The notes under the pieces: generated by a model
The model's database searches: none
The model's input: only the letters and a program-made list of their open reading frames with translations
Told to the model about the DNA's origin: nothing
Translations under genes and position numbers: made by a program
Assembly (NCBI GenBank): GCA_012964265.1
Contig: DTUH01000108.1
Span: 1-14,193 of the forward strand
Length of the DNA: 14,193 nt
Reading direction: 5' to 3'
Source: Candidatus Lambdaproteobacteria bacterium
GTDB lineage: Bacteria; SAR324; NAC60-12
In this document: piece by piece, positions 1-8,093 of the stretch
How positions within the stretch are numbered: the stretch's first letter is position 1
Layout of the letters: every line of letters starts with the position of its first letter

Positions 1-10
1 CGAAAACCGT

Positions 11-90
11 GTCATTTTGAGCGAAGCGAGAAATCTTTTCTATGTTACTACACTAATATTATTTATATTTCTCTCTTCGGTCGAAATGAC
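11..90. repeat. Palindromic (REP-like) intergenic repeat
   Basis: Two 24-base arms, 11-34 and 67-90, are reverse complements at 21 of 24 positions, separated by a 32-base A/T-rich spacer. The left arm begins gtcattttgagcgaagcgag; the reverse complement of the right arm begins gtcatttcgaccgaagagag. From memory, words of this type (GTCATTTCGACCGAAG..GAGAAAT) recur as dispersed palindromic repeats in the intergenic DNA of many unrelated bacteria. It lies beyond the proA end, outside any gene, and could fold into a long hairpin in RNA from either strand. Being a family member is inferred; only one copy is visible in this window. Confidence 0.75.
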
Positions 91-138
91 AAATGGTGGA
101 CTTCAGACTTTTTACGCGACTGTCAATTATGACGCTAT

Positions 139-177
139 GCTAAAAAGTCAAAACGCTATATTTTTTTGATTTTTAGC
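139..177 (-). terminator. Possible terminator hairpin after proA
   Basis: The arm gctaaaaagtcaaaa (139-153) pairs with ttttgatttttagc (164-177), with one bulged base and a loop of about 10 bases. It starts about 20 bases past the proA stop in the direction of transcription. The stem is almost entirely A/T apart from its outer G-C pairs, and no clear U tract follows on the minus strand, so intrinsic termination would be weak. The palindromic repeat at 11-90 could also serve as the transcript end. Confidence 0.35.
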
Positions 178-196
178 AAGACCGTCAAACATTACA

Positions 197-1534
197 TTAC
201 AAAGCAATATTTTCATGAAGCAAGTCCCTTTTACCGTCGCTATAGCGTCCCACGCCATGACCGTTTCCATACAGTTTGTATTTGTAAATTACCAGACCCT
301 CAAGTCCAACTGGACCACGAGCGTGGATTTTTCCGGTGCTCACTCCAACTTCGGCTCCCAATCCATAACGAAATCCGTCTGCAAAACGTGTTGACGCATT
401 CCAAAATACACCAGCTGCATCAACTGTGTTCATGAACCATTCTGCCAGTTCCGCGTTTTCAGATACGATTGTATCAGTATGTTTTGAGCCAAAATGATTA
501 ATGTGCTGCACTGCGTCTTCTGCTGATTGCACTGATTTAACGGCAATTATCAAATCAATGTATTCCGTTTTCCAGTCTTCTTCAGCAGCATTTTTTAATT
601 TTAATTCCGGAAAAGTTTGCAGCCGTTTTTTTGTTTCCGCGCAAACCCTCAATTCCACTCCGGCCTCCTGCATTTTCCACAAAAGTTCGCCCAGCCATTT
701 ATCAGGAAAGTTTTTATGCACGAGTAAAGTTTCCACTGCATTGCAGACGGCCGGATAATCCAGTTTCGCATCCAGCGCAACTTCCATGCTTTTTTCTGCA
801 TCTGCCGCTTCATCGAGAAAGACGTGACAAATTCCGTCCGCGTGACCGAGAACCGGAACCTGTGCATTTTTTTGAATATGCTGAACCAGTTCGTTGCTTC
901 CGCGGGGAATGATCAAATCCAGCTCTGCACTCATTTTCACCAGCTCCGCAACTTCATCCCTGCTTTCCACCAGACTGACAGAATCTTCCGGAGCGTAATT
1001 GCTCAAGGCCAGAGTTTTTCGGATGATTCCGGACAAAACGCGATTTGAATTTTGTGCTTCTTTACCGCCTTTTAGAATTACGGCATTTCCGGATTTTATA
1101 GCTAAGGCGGAAATCTGGATTACCACATCCGGACGTGATTCAAAAATTACCAGAATGACACCGATTGGACACGAAACACGGTAGAGTTCAAGTCCTTCAT
1201 CCAGACGAGTTGCCTGCACAATTTTTCCGGAAGGATCCGGCAATGCGGAAACACTTTCACAATTTTTCGCCATCTGCTCAATCTTCGCTTCATTGAGCAA
1301 AACACGTTTGCAGGCACTTGAAGACAATTCTCCACGCTCCCGCATTTTGTCTGCCTCCGTCATATCCCTGGCATTCTCTGCCAAAATCTCCGCCGTATTT
1401 TCACGTAAGGCTTGAGCCAGATCATGTAGAATTTTGTTTTTCTGCAAATTATCCAAATTCGCCAGGACGAGAGAAGCCTCACGTGCCCTTAAAATTTGCT
1501 GCCGGATTGCAGCAGAAACTTGAGGGGTTTTCAT
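197..1534 (-). CDS. proA: Glutamate-5-semialdehyde dehydrogenase (gamma-glutamyl phosphate reductase)
   Basis: This cytoplasmic enzyme reduces gamma-glutamyl phosphate with NADPH to glutamate-5-semialdehyde, the second step of proline synthesis from glutamate. At 445 residues it is close to the usual 415-430. Recognisable blocks are the Rossmann region CPIGVILVIFESRPDV (about 122-137), the segment LKGGKEAQNSN (154-164), the catalytic-cysteine block YPAVCNAVETLLVH with Cys264, and the C-terminal stretch FADGFRYGLGAEVGVSTGKIHARGPVGLEGL, all typical of ProA. The start is an ATG 41 bases past the bamA stop; no good Shine-Dalgarno sequence precedes it, so expression may depend on read-through from bamA. 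The partner kinase gene proB is not in the window and must lie elsewhere. The identification is very secure. Confidence 0.97.
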   Translation of the reverse strand: MKTPQVSAAIRQQILRAREASLVLANLDNLQKNKILHDLAQALRENTAEILAENARDMTEADKMRERGELSSSACKRVLLNEAKIEQMAKNCESVSALPDPSGKIVQATRLDEGLELYRVSCPIGVILVIFESRPDVVIQISALAIKSGNAVILKGGKEAQNSNRVLSGIIRKTLALSNYAPEDSVSLVESRDEVAELVKMSAELDLIIPRGSNELVQHIQKNAQVPVLGHADGICHVFLDEAADAEKSMEVALDAKLDYPAVCNAVETLLVHKNFPDKWLGELLWKMQEAGVELRVCAETKKRLQTFPELKLKNAAEEDWKTEYIDLIIAVKSVQSAEDAVQHINHFGSKHTDTIVSENAELAEWFMNTVDAAGVFWNASTRFADGFRYGLGAEVGVSTGKIHARGPVGLEGLVIYKYKLYGNGHGVGRYSDGKRDLLHENIAL

Positions 1535-1575
1535 TTTATGCAGTCTGTTTACAATTTTTTTTGCTGGTACAAACT

Positions 1576-4059
1576 TTAAAACAATCCACTGACTGTGAAT
1601 TCAAAACGGTCCGGAGTTTCGCTGGGACGTTTATCAAGTTTTGAACCATACTCGAAACGCAGGACGCCCATCGGTGTGATAACGCGGACACCCATGCCTG
1701 CACTTTTACGTAAATCAAAAAATTTCGGTTCTGTTTCACCGAGCAGTTGATATTGCCGCGATTCCGCATTCATGTTACCTGCGTCCAAAAACAGCAGTCC
1801 ACGGACAAAACTATTCTCATCCTGACTGAGGGGAAACAATAACTCAAGATTAAAGACTCTCTCAGAAATTCCGCCACTTTTCAATTCCAGCAATTCGTCC
1901 GTATTCAAACCTTCAGTTCTGCTGTCATAAGTTTTTGTTTGCTGATAGCCAAGTTCGTCTGTAAACACGCGATAGGCAATATTGTTCCTTTGCTCGCTTG
2001 GACCGTACGGTCCGGAAATGTTGTAATAGTAGTGCCCCCGTATCGAATCAATTCCTCCAAGGCGATAGCGGTCCTCGGATGGTATGGGCGAACTTCCCTG
2101 TTTCTTTAAAAGACCCAAACGGCCTTTGGCCATCAAAATAAAAGTGTTGTCCATATTCAGTGCCCAAAATTGCTGATACTGAAAACGGTATTCCCGCAAC
2201 TGGATATTTCCGCCAAACGGTGTTCCGGTTTGGATCATGCGAATGGAGGTTTTAATTCCAGCGCTGGGAAAAACTGGATGATTGACAGAGCTGTAAGTCA
2301 GTGACGGCGAAACAGAGCGTTTATAAAGATTGCCTCCGGATGCGGAAAAAATGCGGTCAAGTGCGCTGATTTGCGTGCCAAAACGTAGATCACGAAAATA
2401 CATGGGCATACCCAAACTGAAACCATAATTGTTTTCTATGATGATACCTCGCTCAAGTTCCGTGGAATCCTGGACCTTGCTTGTCGAAGCAAAAATTGAT
2501 CCTGAAACCTGTGAATCAAAGAGCCTTGGATCAATCAGGGTTGTATCAAATTTTTGTTGAACACTCTGTTCCGCAAACTGTGCACTCAAACGTAAAGTAC
2601 GTCCGGTTCCAAGCAAGTTGCCTTTAGAAAGTGTTACTCCTCCACTGAATCCGGAAAAATCGCTATATCCCATCTGTGCCTGAAAAGTTCCGGTCTGTGT
2701 TTCTTTTAAACGCGTCAGAATGTCCAACATGTTGTCCTCCTGATCACGTGCAGAACGTTCCAGCACAACTCCGGATTGAAAAAATCCTAAACGGTTTATA
2801 TTCTGTTGACTGAGAAGCAGTTTTTTGCCGTTAAAAAGTTCGTCTTCCTGTAACTCAAATTCACGCCGAATCACATGATCCCGAGTTTCTACGTTGCCCG
2901 CAATTTCCAGGCGGCCGATATATGCTTTTTCACCCTTTACTATTCTAAAAGTTACATCAACAGTTTTTGTGTCTTCATCAATTTTGGTTTCCGGAATAAC
3001 CCTGACAAAAGCATAACCCCGCTCATGATATTTCTCACTGATTCCGGAACGATCCCGGTTTTGAAAATAAGGATTATATATTTCACCTTCTTCCAGCAAC
3101 AAGTCATCTATCAATTTTTCTTTTTCGCCCAGAATGTCTCCGGAGACTTCAATATTTCCGGTAAAATACTGATCTCCTTCATAAATATTTAAACGTACAT
3201 CAACTCGACTATAATCCGGATTATGAATAAGAGTCACCTCCGGCTTATCCACAAAAACTTTGATGTAACCTTTTTTAAGATAATGCTGAGTGATGAGTGA
3301 CAAGTCCTGATTGATCATTTCTTCACGGAAAAGGCCGGATTGATTTGCCCAGGAAACACAATCGATTTCGGAACTCATAATAAAGCGTTTGATATCCAGT
3401 TCCGAATAAAATTTTGTGCCGCTCACGTAAATATCAGTAAGGTAAACCCGAGGTTTTTCATCCAGTTCAAAAACTACCCGGAACTTTTCTCCCTCATTTT
3501 CAAGATCTGTATCAACAGTTTCAATTCTGCTGTTCACGCGAACTCTGGGATAACCCTCGCTGCGGTAATGTTCCAAAATAATCTGCTCGTTGACCGCAAT
3601 TTTTTCCGGATCATACGGATCATATTGGAGTAAAGTCATTTTTTCTTCAATTTCTGTACGTTCAACCAGCAGCACCCCTTCCAGTTTAACTTCCGACAAA
3701 CGTGGACGTTCCTCGACCACATAACGCAGCAAATAACCCTTAGCGCCGGATGCAGCAGTGTCTTGCTCTTCTACTTCCGCCCGAACATCTTCGAACAATT
3801 TCATTTGATAAATGGAATGGATATCTCTACGAATTGCCTTACGATCCAAAGTGTCGCCAACCTGACTTTCGATCAAAAACATGATCTGTGAGGATTCCAG
3901 TTCAGAGGTACCTATTATTTCAATTTCTGAAATACGTGCTGACAAATCGGAGTTTGCTGTAGTTTGCGCAATTAGAGAAAAACTGGAAATGCCTGCAGAG
4001 AAGACGCAGAGAAAAACAAGCGTCACCAAAAAACGTAAAACAGAAAACAGGGAGTACAT
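1576..4059 (-). CDS. bamA: Outer membrane protein assembly factor BamA
   Basis: This is the Omp85-family core of the BAM complex, which folds and inserts beta-barrel proteins into the outer membrane. Residues 1 to about 31 form a signal peptide (hydrophobic VLRFLVTLVFLCVF, then an A-Q junction). Five POTRA domains follow, at about 42-100, 118-200, 204-294, 298-375 and 378-450. A C-terminal barrel runs from about 455 to 827. The barrel carries the conserved loop-6 Arg-Gly in DSIRGH (671-676) and ends in the beta-signal FEFTVSGLF, with the terminal Phe expected of a BAM substrate. Length (827) fits the family. The usual neighbours skp, lpxD and fabZ are absent; lolD lies 54 bases upstream and proA 41 bases downstream. 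The ATG has no evident Shine-Dalgarno sequence. Confidence 0.96.
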   Translation of the reverse strand: MYSLFSVLRFLVTLVFLCVFSAGISSFSLIAQTTANSDLSARISEIEIIGTSELESSQIMFLIESQVGDTLDRKAIRRDIHSIYQMKLFEDVRAEVEEQDTAASGAKGYLLRYVVEERPRLSEVKLEGVLLVERTEIEEKMTLLQYDPYDPEKIAVNEQIILEHYRSEGYPRVRVNSRIETVDTDLENEGEKFRVVFELDEKPRVYLTDIYVSGTKFYSELDIKRFIMSSEIDCVSWANQSGLFREEMINQDLSLITQHYLKKGYIKVFVDKPEVTLIHNPDYSRVDVRLNIYEGDQYFTGNIEVSGDILGEKEKLIDDLLLEEGEIYNPYFQNRDRSGISEKYHERGYAFVRVIPETKIDEDTKTVDVTFRIVKGEKAYIGRLEIAGNVETRDHVIRREFELQEDELFNGKKLLLSQQNINRLGFFQSGVVLERSARDQEDNMLDILTRLKETQTGTFQAQMGYSDFSGFSGGVTLSKGNLLGTGRTLRLSAQFAEQSVQQKFDTTLIDPRLFDSQVSGSIFASTSKVQDSTELERGIIIENNYGFSLGMPMYFRDLRFGTQISALDRIFSASGGNLYKRSVSPSLTYSSVNHPVFPSAGIKTSIRMIQTGTPFGGNIQLREYRFQYQQFWALNMDNTFILMAKGRLGLLKKQGSSPIPSEDRYRLGGIDSIRGHYYYNISGPYGPSEQRNNIAYRVFTDELGYQQTKTYDSRTEGLNTDELLELKSGGISERVFNLELLFPLSQDENSFVRGLLFLDAGNMNAESRQYQLLGETEPKFFDLRKSAGMGVRVITPMGVLRFEYGSKLDKRPSETPDRFEFTVSGLF

Positions 4060-4113
4060 CAGGTTTGAAAGAAGCAGGAAGCAGACAGAATTGTATTTTT
4101 CTTGCGAAAAAAT

Positions 4114-4797
4114 TTAGGCATTCGGAAGCAAATGTAATTGTCCATTTTCCATACGATGCTGAAACTGCATTGCTGATGCGAGGCTGGTGTTATGGGTAAT
4201 CATTATTAGTGTCGTTTCATTCTCACGATTTAGCCGCAGCAAAACCTCCATGACCTGAGCACTCGTCTCTTCATCCAGGTTTCCGGTTGGTTCATCTGCC
4301 AAAACAATTCTTGGGCGATTGACCAGGGCCCTCGCAATTGCAACACGCTGCTGCTCTCCTCCGGAAAGCTGCGTCGGTTTATGACCTGTACGCTCAGACA
4401 GTCCAACCTTCTGCAGCAACTCCAAAGCATTCGTTCGGACAGTTTCCGAGCTGATTCCTTTTATCAGTTGGGGGATCATTACGTTTTCCAGTGCGGTAAA
4501 ATCCTGCAATAACTGGTGAAACTGAAAAATAAAACCAACTTCTTCATTCCTGAACTGTGCGGCTTGATCACGGGATAAGAGGGTTAAATCTCTGCCGTCA
4601 AGACACAACCGGCCTTCGTCTATACCTTCCAGGGTTCCGAGTGTATGCAGAAATGTACTTTTGCCGGTTCCGGACGCGCCAAGTATCGCAACGGTAGAAC
4701 CGGATTCTGCTTCAAAATTGATGCCGCGCAAAATATGCAGCTTGCGCCCTTCTCCATCCAGGTAGCTTTTGTGCAGATTGGAAACTTGGATTTGCAT
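4114..4797 (-). CDS. lolD: Lipoprotein-releasing ABC transporter, ATP-binding subunit LolD
   Basis: This is the ATPase subunit that, with LolC/LolE-type permeases, extracts lipoproteins from the inner membrane for delivery to the outer membrane. Within 227 residues the sequence shows the Walker A motif GASGTGKST (40-48), the Q-loop in FQFHQLL (Gln92), the signature LSGGEQQR (144-151), the Walker B motif IVLADEPTGNLD (164-175) and the H-loop His202. The FQFHQLL segment is close to the LolD-typical FQFHHLLP and distinguishes it somewhat from the related MacB and FtsE ATPases, although another export ATPase of that group cannot be excluded. No permease gene is adjacent. It lies between the acyl-CoA synthetase and bamA, and pairing with bamA suits an envelope-assembly role. 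No clear ribosome-binding site precedes the ATG. Confidence 0.9.
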   Translation of the reverse strand: MQIQVSNLHKSYLDGEGRKLHILRGINFEAESGSTVAILGASGTGKSTFLHTLGTLEGIDEGRLCLDGRDLTLLSRDQAAQFRNEEVGFIFQFHQLLQDFTALENVMIPQLIKGISSETVRTNALELLQKVGLSERTGHKPTQLSGGEQQRVAIARALVNRPRIVLADEPTGNLDEETSAQVMEVLLRLNRENETTLIMITHNTSLASAMQFQHRMENGQLHLLPNA

Positions 4798-4874
4798 GAC
4801 GAAAAGAAAAGATCAAAAGCACTGAGAGTAGCATAAAAAGGGGGCAAATCACAAGATCAAACACACCACAAAGA

Positions 4875-6665
4875 TTAAGAAAAAAGTCCTTCAATCTGTG
4901 TCTTGAACTGTTCCTCAACCACTTCTCGTTTTACTTTGAGAGTTGGAGTAAGCAATCCGTTGTCGATACCCCACTCTTCTGAAAGCAAAGCAAAGTTTTG
5001 TGGATGTTCATACCCCTTGAAATCTTTTCCATAACGTTCCAGTTGCTCCTTGAACAATTGCCGTATACGCGGTTCACTTAAAATGCTTTCGCTGTTTCCG
5101 GAAATCCCGAGTCCCTCAGCATATTGTTCCACAGCAGGCATTGCCGCCACAATCAAAGCCACATTATGCGGGCGGTTGTAGCCATAAAGCATCACTTGAT
5201 CAATATACGCACTCAGTTTCAAGGATTCCTCCAAAGGCGCCGGAGCTATATACTTTCCGTTTTCTAATTTATACTGCTCCTTAACGCGTCCTGTGATGTA
5301 AAGATATCCGTCTGCATCCAAATGTCCGAGATCTCCTGTACGCAAGCCTCCATCTTCGTTAATGCTTTCTTTTGTTTTTTCCGGCAAATTATGATAACCA
5401 AGCATAATATTTTCACCATATGCCAGAACTTCTCCGTCTTCTTCTTTACTACCTTCGACTGTATTGTCAATTTCGATCCGAACTCCCGGCAAGGGTTTCC
5501 CAACTGAGCCAAAACGCCTTGCTCCAGGATAATTAATGGAAAGAGCAGCGGCATTTTCACTGAGACCATAACCTTCATAAATACTGATTCCAATATCATT
5601 GACAAATTCCGCGACCGCCGGACTCAAGGCACTGGCGCCGCTCACGGCAATGCGTAAATTGCCACCGAAGCGATTCAATATTTTTTTGAAAATAATCTTG
5701 CGTGCCAGCGTAAGTGTTAAATTATCCAGAAAACCAAGTGTTTCGCCTTCTCTTTCCCGTTTGGCCTGTTTGAGTCCACCGTAAAATAACGCACGGATGA
5801 ATCCAGGCTTCTCCTTCATTTGACCTTTTAGCCGATCATAAATTCTGTTATAAACACGTGGCACCGCAAAGAACATGCTGGGCTTGACTATACCCAATTC
5901 TTCAATTAACGTGTTCACGTCATCAACCAGTCCCGCTGAACCTCCGGAACTTATTAATCCATGCACTTCAGCTACTTGACCAAATACATGTGCCCACGGT
6001 AAAAAAGCCAATGAGCGGTCATCTTTCGTCATTCCGAGCAGGGGTAAAACCACTGAACATTCAAAAATCAGATTTCTGTGACTTAAAATAACACCTTTAG
6101 GTTTTCCGGTAGTTCCGGAAGTATAGATCATTCCCATCGGAGACTGTGATTCGGGCTGCTGTGCCTCAACCGGATTTTCGCGTCCTGTTTTCAATAAATC
6201 CGCATAGGTCTTCACATCTCCGGATGCGCTGCCGGAAAGCAAAACAACGTGTTCCAGCGCTTCAATCCGTTCTGGAAAATCACTGGTTTGTCCGAATACA
6301 GTCGTGTTTGCCGCCAATAAAACTTTTGCGCCGCAGTCACGGATGATGTATTCCCATTCCTTTGCCATTTGCGTTTCATACATCGGAATGTGTTGCCCGC
6401 ATAATCCGTAAGTGGCATATGCGGAAACCGCCCACTCTTCTGTGTTTTTACAGATTATTGCGACTTTGTCACCGGCAGATACGCCCAAAGAAGCAAGGCC
6501 TCCGCGAAAAGCATCCACTTTTTCCGCAAACTGTTCGTAAGTAGTCCATTCGTAAATACCGTCCCGTTTTGTACCGTACAAAGGCTGGTCGCCAAAACGC
6601 TGCCGGGAACTTTCCAGCATTTCAACTAAATTTTGATGGGAACCTTTAGCTGCTGATGTAGTCAT
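4875..6665 (-). CDS. Long-chain fatty acid-CoA ligase (AMP-forming)
   Basis: This ANL-superfamily enzyme activates a fatty acid to acyl-AMP and then acyl-CoA, feeding beta-oxidation or phospholipid synthesis. The 596 residues show the phosphate-binding loop YTSGTTGKPK (181-190), the motif YEGYGLSE (363-370), the adenylate-binding TGDLGHLD (443-450), the hinge ITGRVKEQYKLENGKYIAP, and LLTPTLKVKR (571-580), whose Lys577 should be the adenylation lysine. The GRxKE..KLxNGKYIAP hinge and LTPTLK.KR ending are those of the long-chain ACSL/FadD15 group, not of acetate or short-chain enzymes; the exact chain length cannot be read. An SD sequence (TAGGAGA) sits 6-7 bases before the ATG. It follows pyrC after 114 bases, so it may be a separate transcript. 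Confidence 0.94.
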   Translation of the reverse strand: MTTSAAKGSHQNLVEMLESSRQRFGDQPLYGTKRDGIYEWTTYEQFAEKVDAFRGGLASLGVSAGDKVAIICKNTEEWAVSAYATYGLCGQHIPMYETQMAKEWEYIIRDCGAKVLLAANTTVFGQTSDFPERIEALEHVVLLSGSASGDVKTYADLLKTGRENPVEAQQPESQSPMGMIYTSGTTGKPKGVILSHRNLIFECSVVLPLLGMTKDDRSLAFLPWAHVFGQVAEVHGLISSGGSAGLVDDVNTLIEELGIVKPSMFFAVPRVYNRIYDRLKGQMKEKPGFIRALFYGGLKQAKREREGETLGFLDNLTLTLARKIIFKKILNRFGGNLRIAVSGASALSPAVAEFVNDIGISIYEGYGLSENAAALSINYPGARRFGSVGKPLPGVRIEIDNTVEGSKEEDGEVLAYGENIMLGYHNLPEKTKESINEDGGLRTGDLGHLDADGYLYITGRVKEQYKLENGKYIAPAPLEESLKLSAYIDQVMLYGYNRPHNVALIVAAMPAVEQYAEGLGISGNSESILSEPRIRQLFKEQLERYGKDFKGYEHPQNFALLSEEWGIDNGLLTPTLKVKREVVEEQFKTQIEGLFS

Positions 6666-6734
6666 TTCTATCTCCTATAAAAATAATTGTTTCAACTTTG
6701 CTTCACAGAGTTTTACAAATACATCCTTTGGAGG

Positions 6735-6752
6735 AAATCTGAAAACAGATTT
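6735..6752 (-). terminator. Hairpin between pyrC and the acyl-CoA synthetase gene
   Basis: The arms aaatctg (6735-6741) and cagattt (6746-6752) are perfect complements around an AAAA tetraloop (TTTT on the minus strand). It begins about 28 bases past the pyrC stop. No U tract follows on the transcribed strand (TTCCTCC follows instead), so it could be a weak terminator, an mRNA-stabilising hairpin or a processing site. Confidence 0.35.
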
Positions 6753-6779
6753 ATTAAAACTATCCTAACTCTTATCTGC

Positions 6780-8093
6780 TCATGATGCAAAGCAGATTTC
6801 TCTTCCACGGACACTTTTGTCAACTTCTCCGTTCAAAAAAACAGTTTGACCATTAACAATTGTACGGACAGGCCAACCCTGCAATTCCATTCCGTGATAA
6901 GGTGACCAGTTTACCCTGGTGTGCAATTGTCCATTCGTGACAGTTTTCTTTAGCGTCATATCGACTAAAACCAGGTCTGCATCCTGTCCAACTTCGATGC
7001 TACCTTTTCCCTGCATCTGATATAGTTTTGCGGGAGATTCGGACATCCAGCACACAACTTCCCGCAAAGTACAGGAATTGCGGTTTACACGATCAAGCAT
7101 CAAAGCCAGGGACGTTTCAACTCCGGGCATTCCGGATGGAGCCTTTCCATAGGGCTGTTCCTTTTCCACCAAAGTGTGAGGCGCATGGTCAGTGGCAATA
7201 CAGTCTATGATTCCATCTTTGAGAGCCTGCCAAAGTGCATCCGCATGACGCTTTGTCCGTAACGGCGGATTCATTTGAGCCAGCGTTCCGAGTTGCTCAT
7301 AACATTCCGGAACAGTCAGAGTGAAATGCTGCGGACAGACTTCTGTAGAAATGCGATGTCCCCGCGGCAATCTGCGCAGAAAATCACATTCATCTTCTGT
7401 AGTTAAATGTAAAATATGCAATCGACGCCGGTATTTCAAAGAAAGCCGCACCGCAAGTTTTGTTGCCTTGAGCGCTGCGGATTCGTCTCTAATCCGTGAA
7501 TGAAGGCGTACGTCAGCAATATCCTTGAGTAATTCCTTGTTTGCCTGAAGGATGGATTCATCCTCTGCGTGAACTGCTATCAAGCGTGTTCCGTCGGCAA
7601 AAATTTTCTCCAGAACATCCGGATTATCCACCAGCAAATCTCCGGTTGAAGAACCCATGAAAATTTTTATACCGCAAACATTTTCAACCTTGTTCAATTC
7701 CTCCAGATTTTCCGGAGTTGCTCCCATAAAAAAACCGTAATTGACAACCGATTTTTCTGCCGCAAGCAGTTTTTTCCCCGTCATCCGCTCACATGTAATA
7801 ACAGGCGGTGAGTTATTCGGCATATCGAGAAAACTGGTTACGCCTCCGGCTGCAGCCGCACAGGATCCACTATGTAAATCTTCTTTATGCTCAGCTCCCG
7901 GTTCACGGAAATGAACTTGCGGATCAATAATGCCCGGAAGTAAAAACAAGCCTTCGGCGTCAATTACTTCTCCAGCTTCCGGAATTTCGCAGCCGATAGC
8001 GCTAATCCGTCCATCGATTACTGAAACATCTACCCCTTGTATGCTTCCCGGAAGGACTACCATTGCATTCCGGATGGTGATTGATGCTGTCAT
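6780..8093 (-). CDS. pyrC: Dihydroorotase (class I / amidohydrolase superfamily)
   Basis: This enzyme cyclises N-carbamoyl-aspartate to dihydroorotate, the third step of pyrimidine synthesis. The 437 residues show the amidohydrolase pattern: DPQVHFREPGAEHKED (57-72), the substrate segment DMPNN (90-94), GIKIFMGSSTG with Lys143 as the likely carboxylated metal-bridging lysine, HAED, HILHLTT, and the metal-ligand motif TDHAPH followed by GMPGVETS. The first metal motif reads QxH instead of HxH (Gln59, His61). From memory this QVHFREPG variant is shared by a dihydroorotase group common in Bacteroidetes. Allantoinase is the main alternative. The ATG overlaps the hemB stop as ATGA, so it is probably translated by coupling; GGAAG about 7 bases upstream is a plausible ribosome-binding site. 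Confidence 0.92.
   Translation of the reverse strand: MTASITIRNAMVVLPGSIQGVDVSVIDGRISAIGCEIPEAGEVIDAEGLFLLPGIIDPQVHFREPGAEHKEDLHSGSCAAAAGGVTSFLDMPNNSPPVITCERMTGKKLLAAEKSVVNYGFFMGATPENLEELNKVENVCGIKIFMGSSTGDLLVDNPDVLEKIFADGTRLIAVHAEDESILQANKELLKDIADVRLHSRIRDESAALKATKLAVRLSLKYRRRLHILHLTTEDECDFLRRLPRGHRISTEVCPQHFTLTVPECYEQLGTLAQMNPPLRTKRHADALWQALKDGIIDCIATDHAPHTLVEKEQPYGKAPSGMPGVETSLALMLDRVNRNSCTLREVVCWMSESPAKLYQMQGKGSIEVGQDADLVLVDMTLKKTVTNGQLHTRVNWSPYHGMELQGWPVRTIVNGQTVFLNGEVDKSVRGREICFAS

Noticed and set aside
166..435. Plus-strand open frames inside proA, bamA and other genes
   Set aside because: They mirror conserved minus-strand genes, lack ribosome-binding sites and show no recognisable domain.
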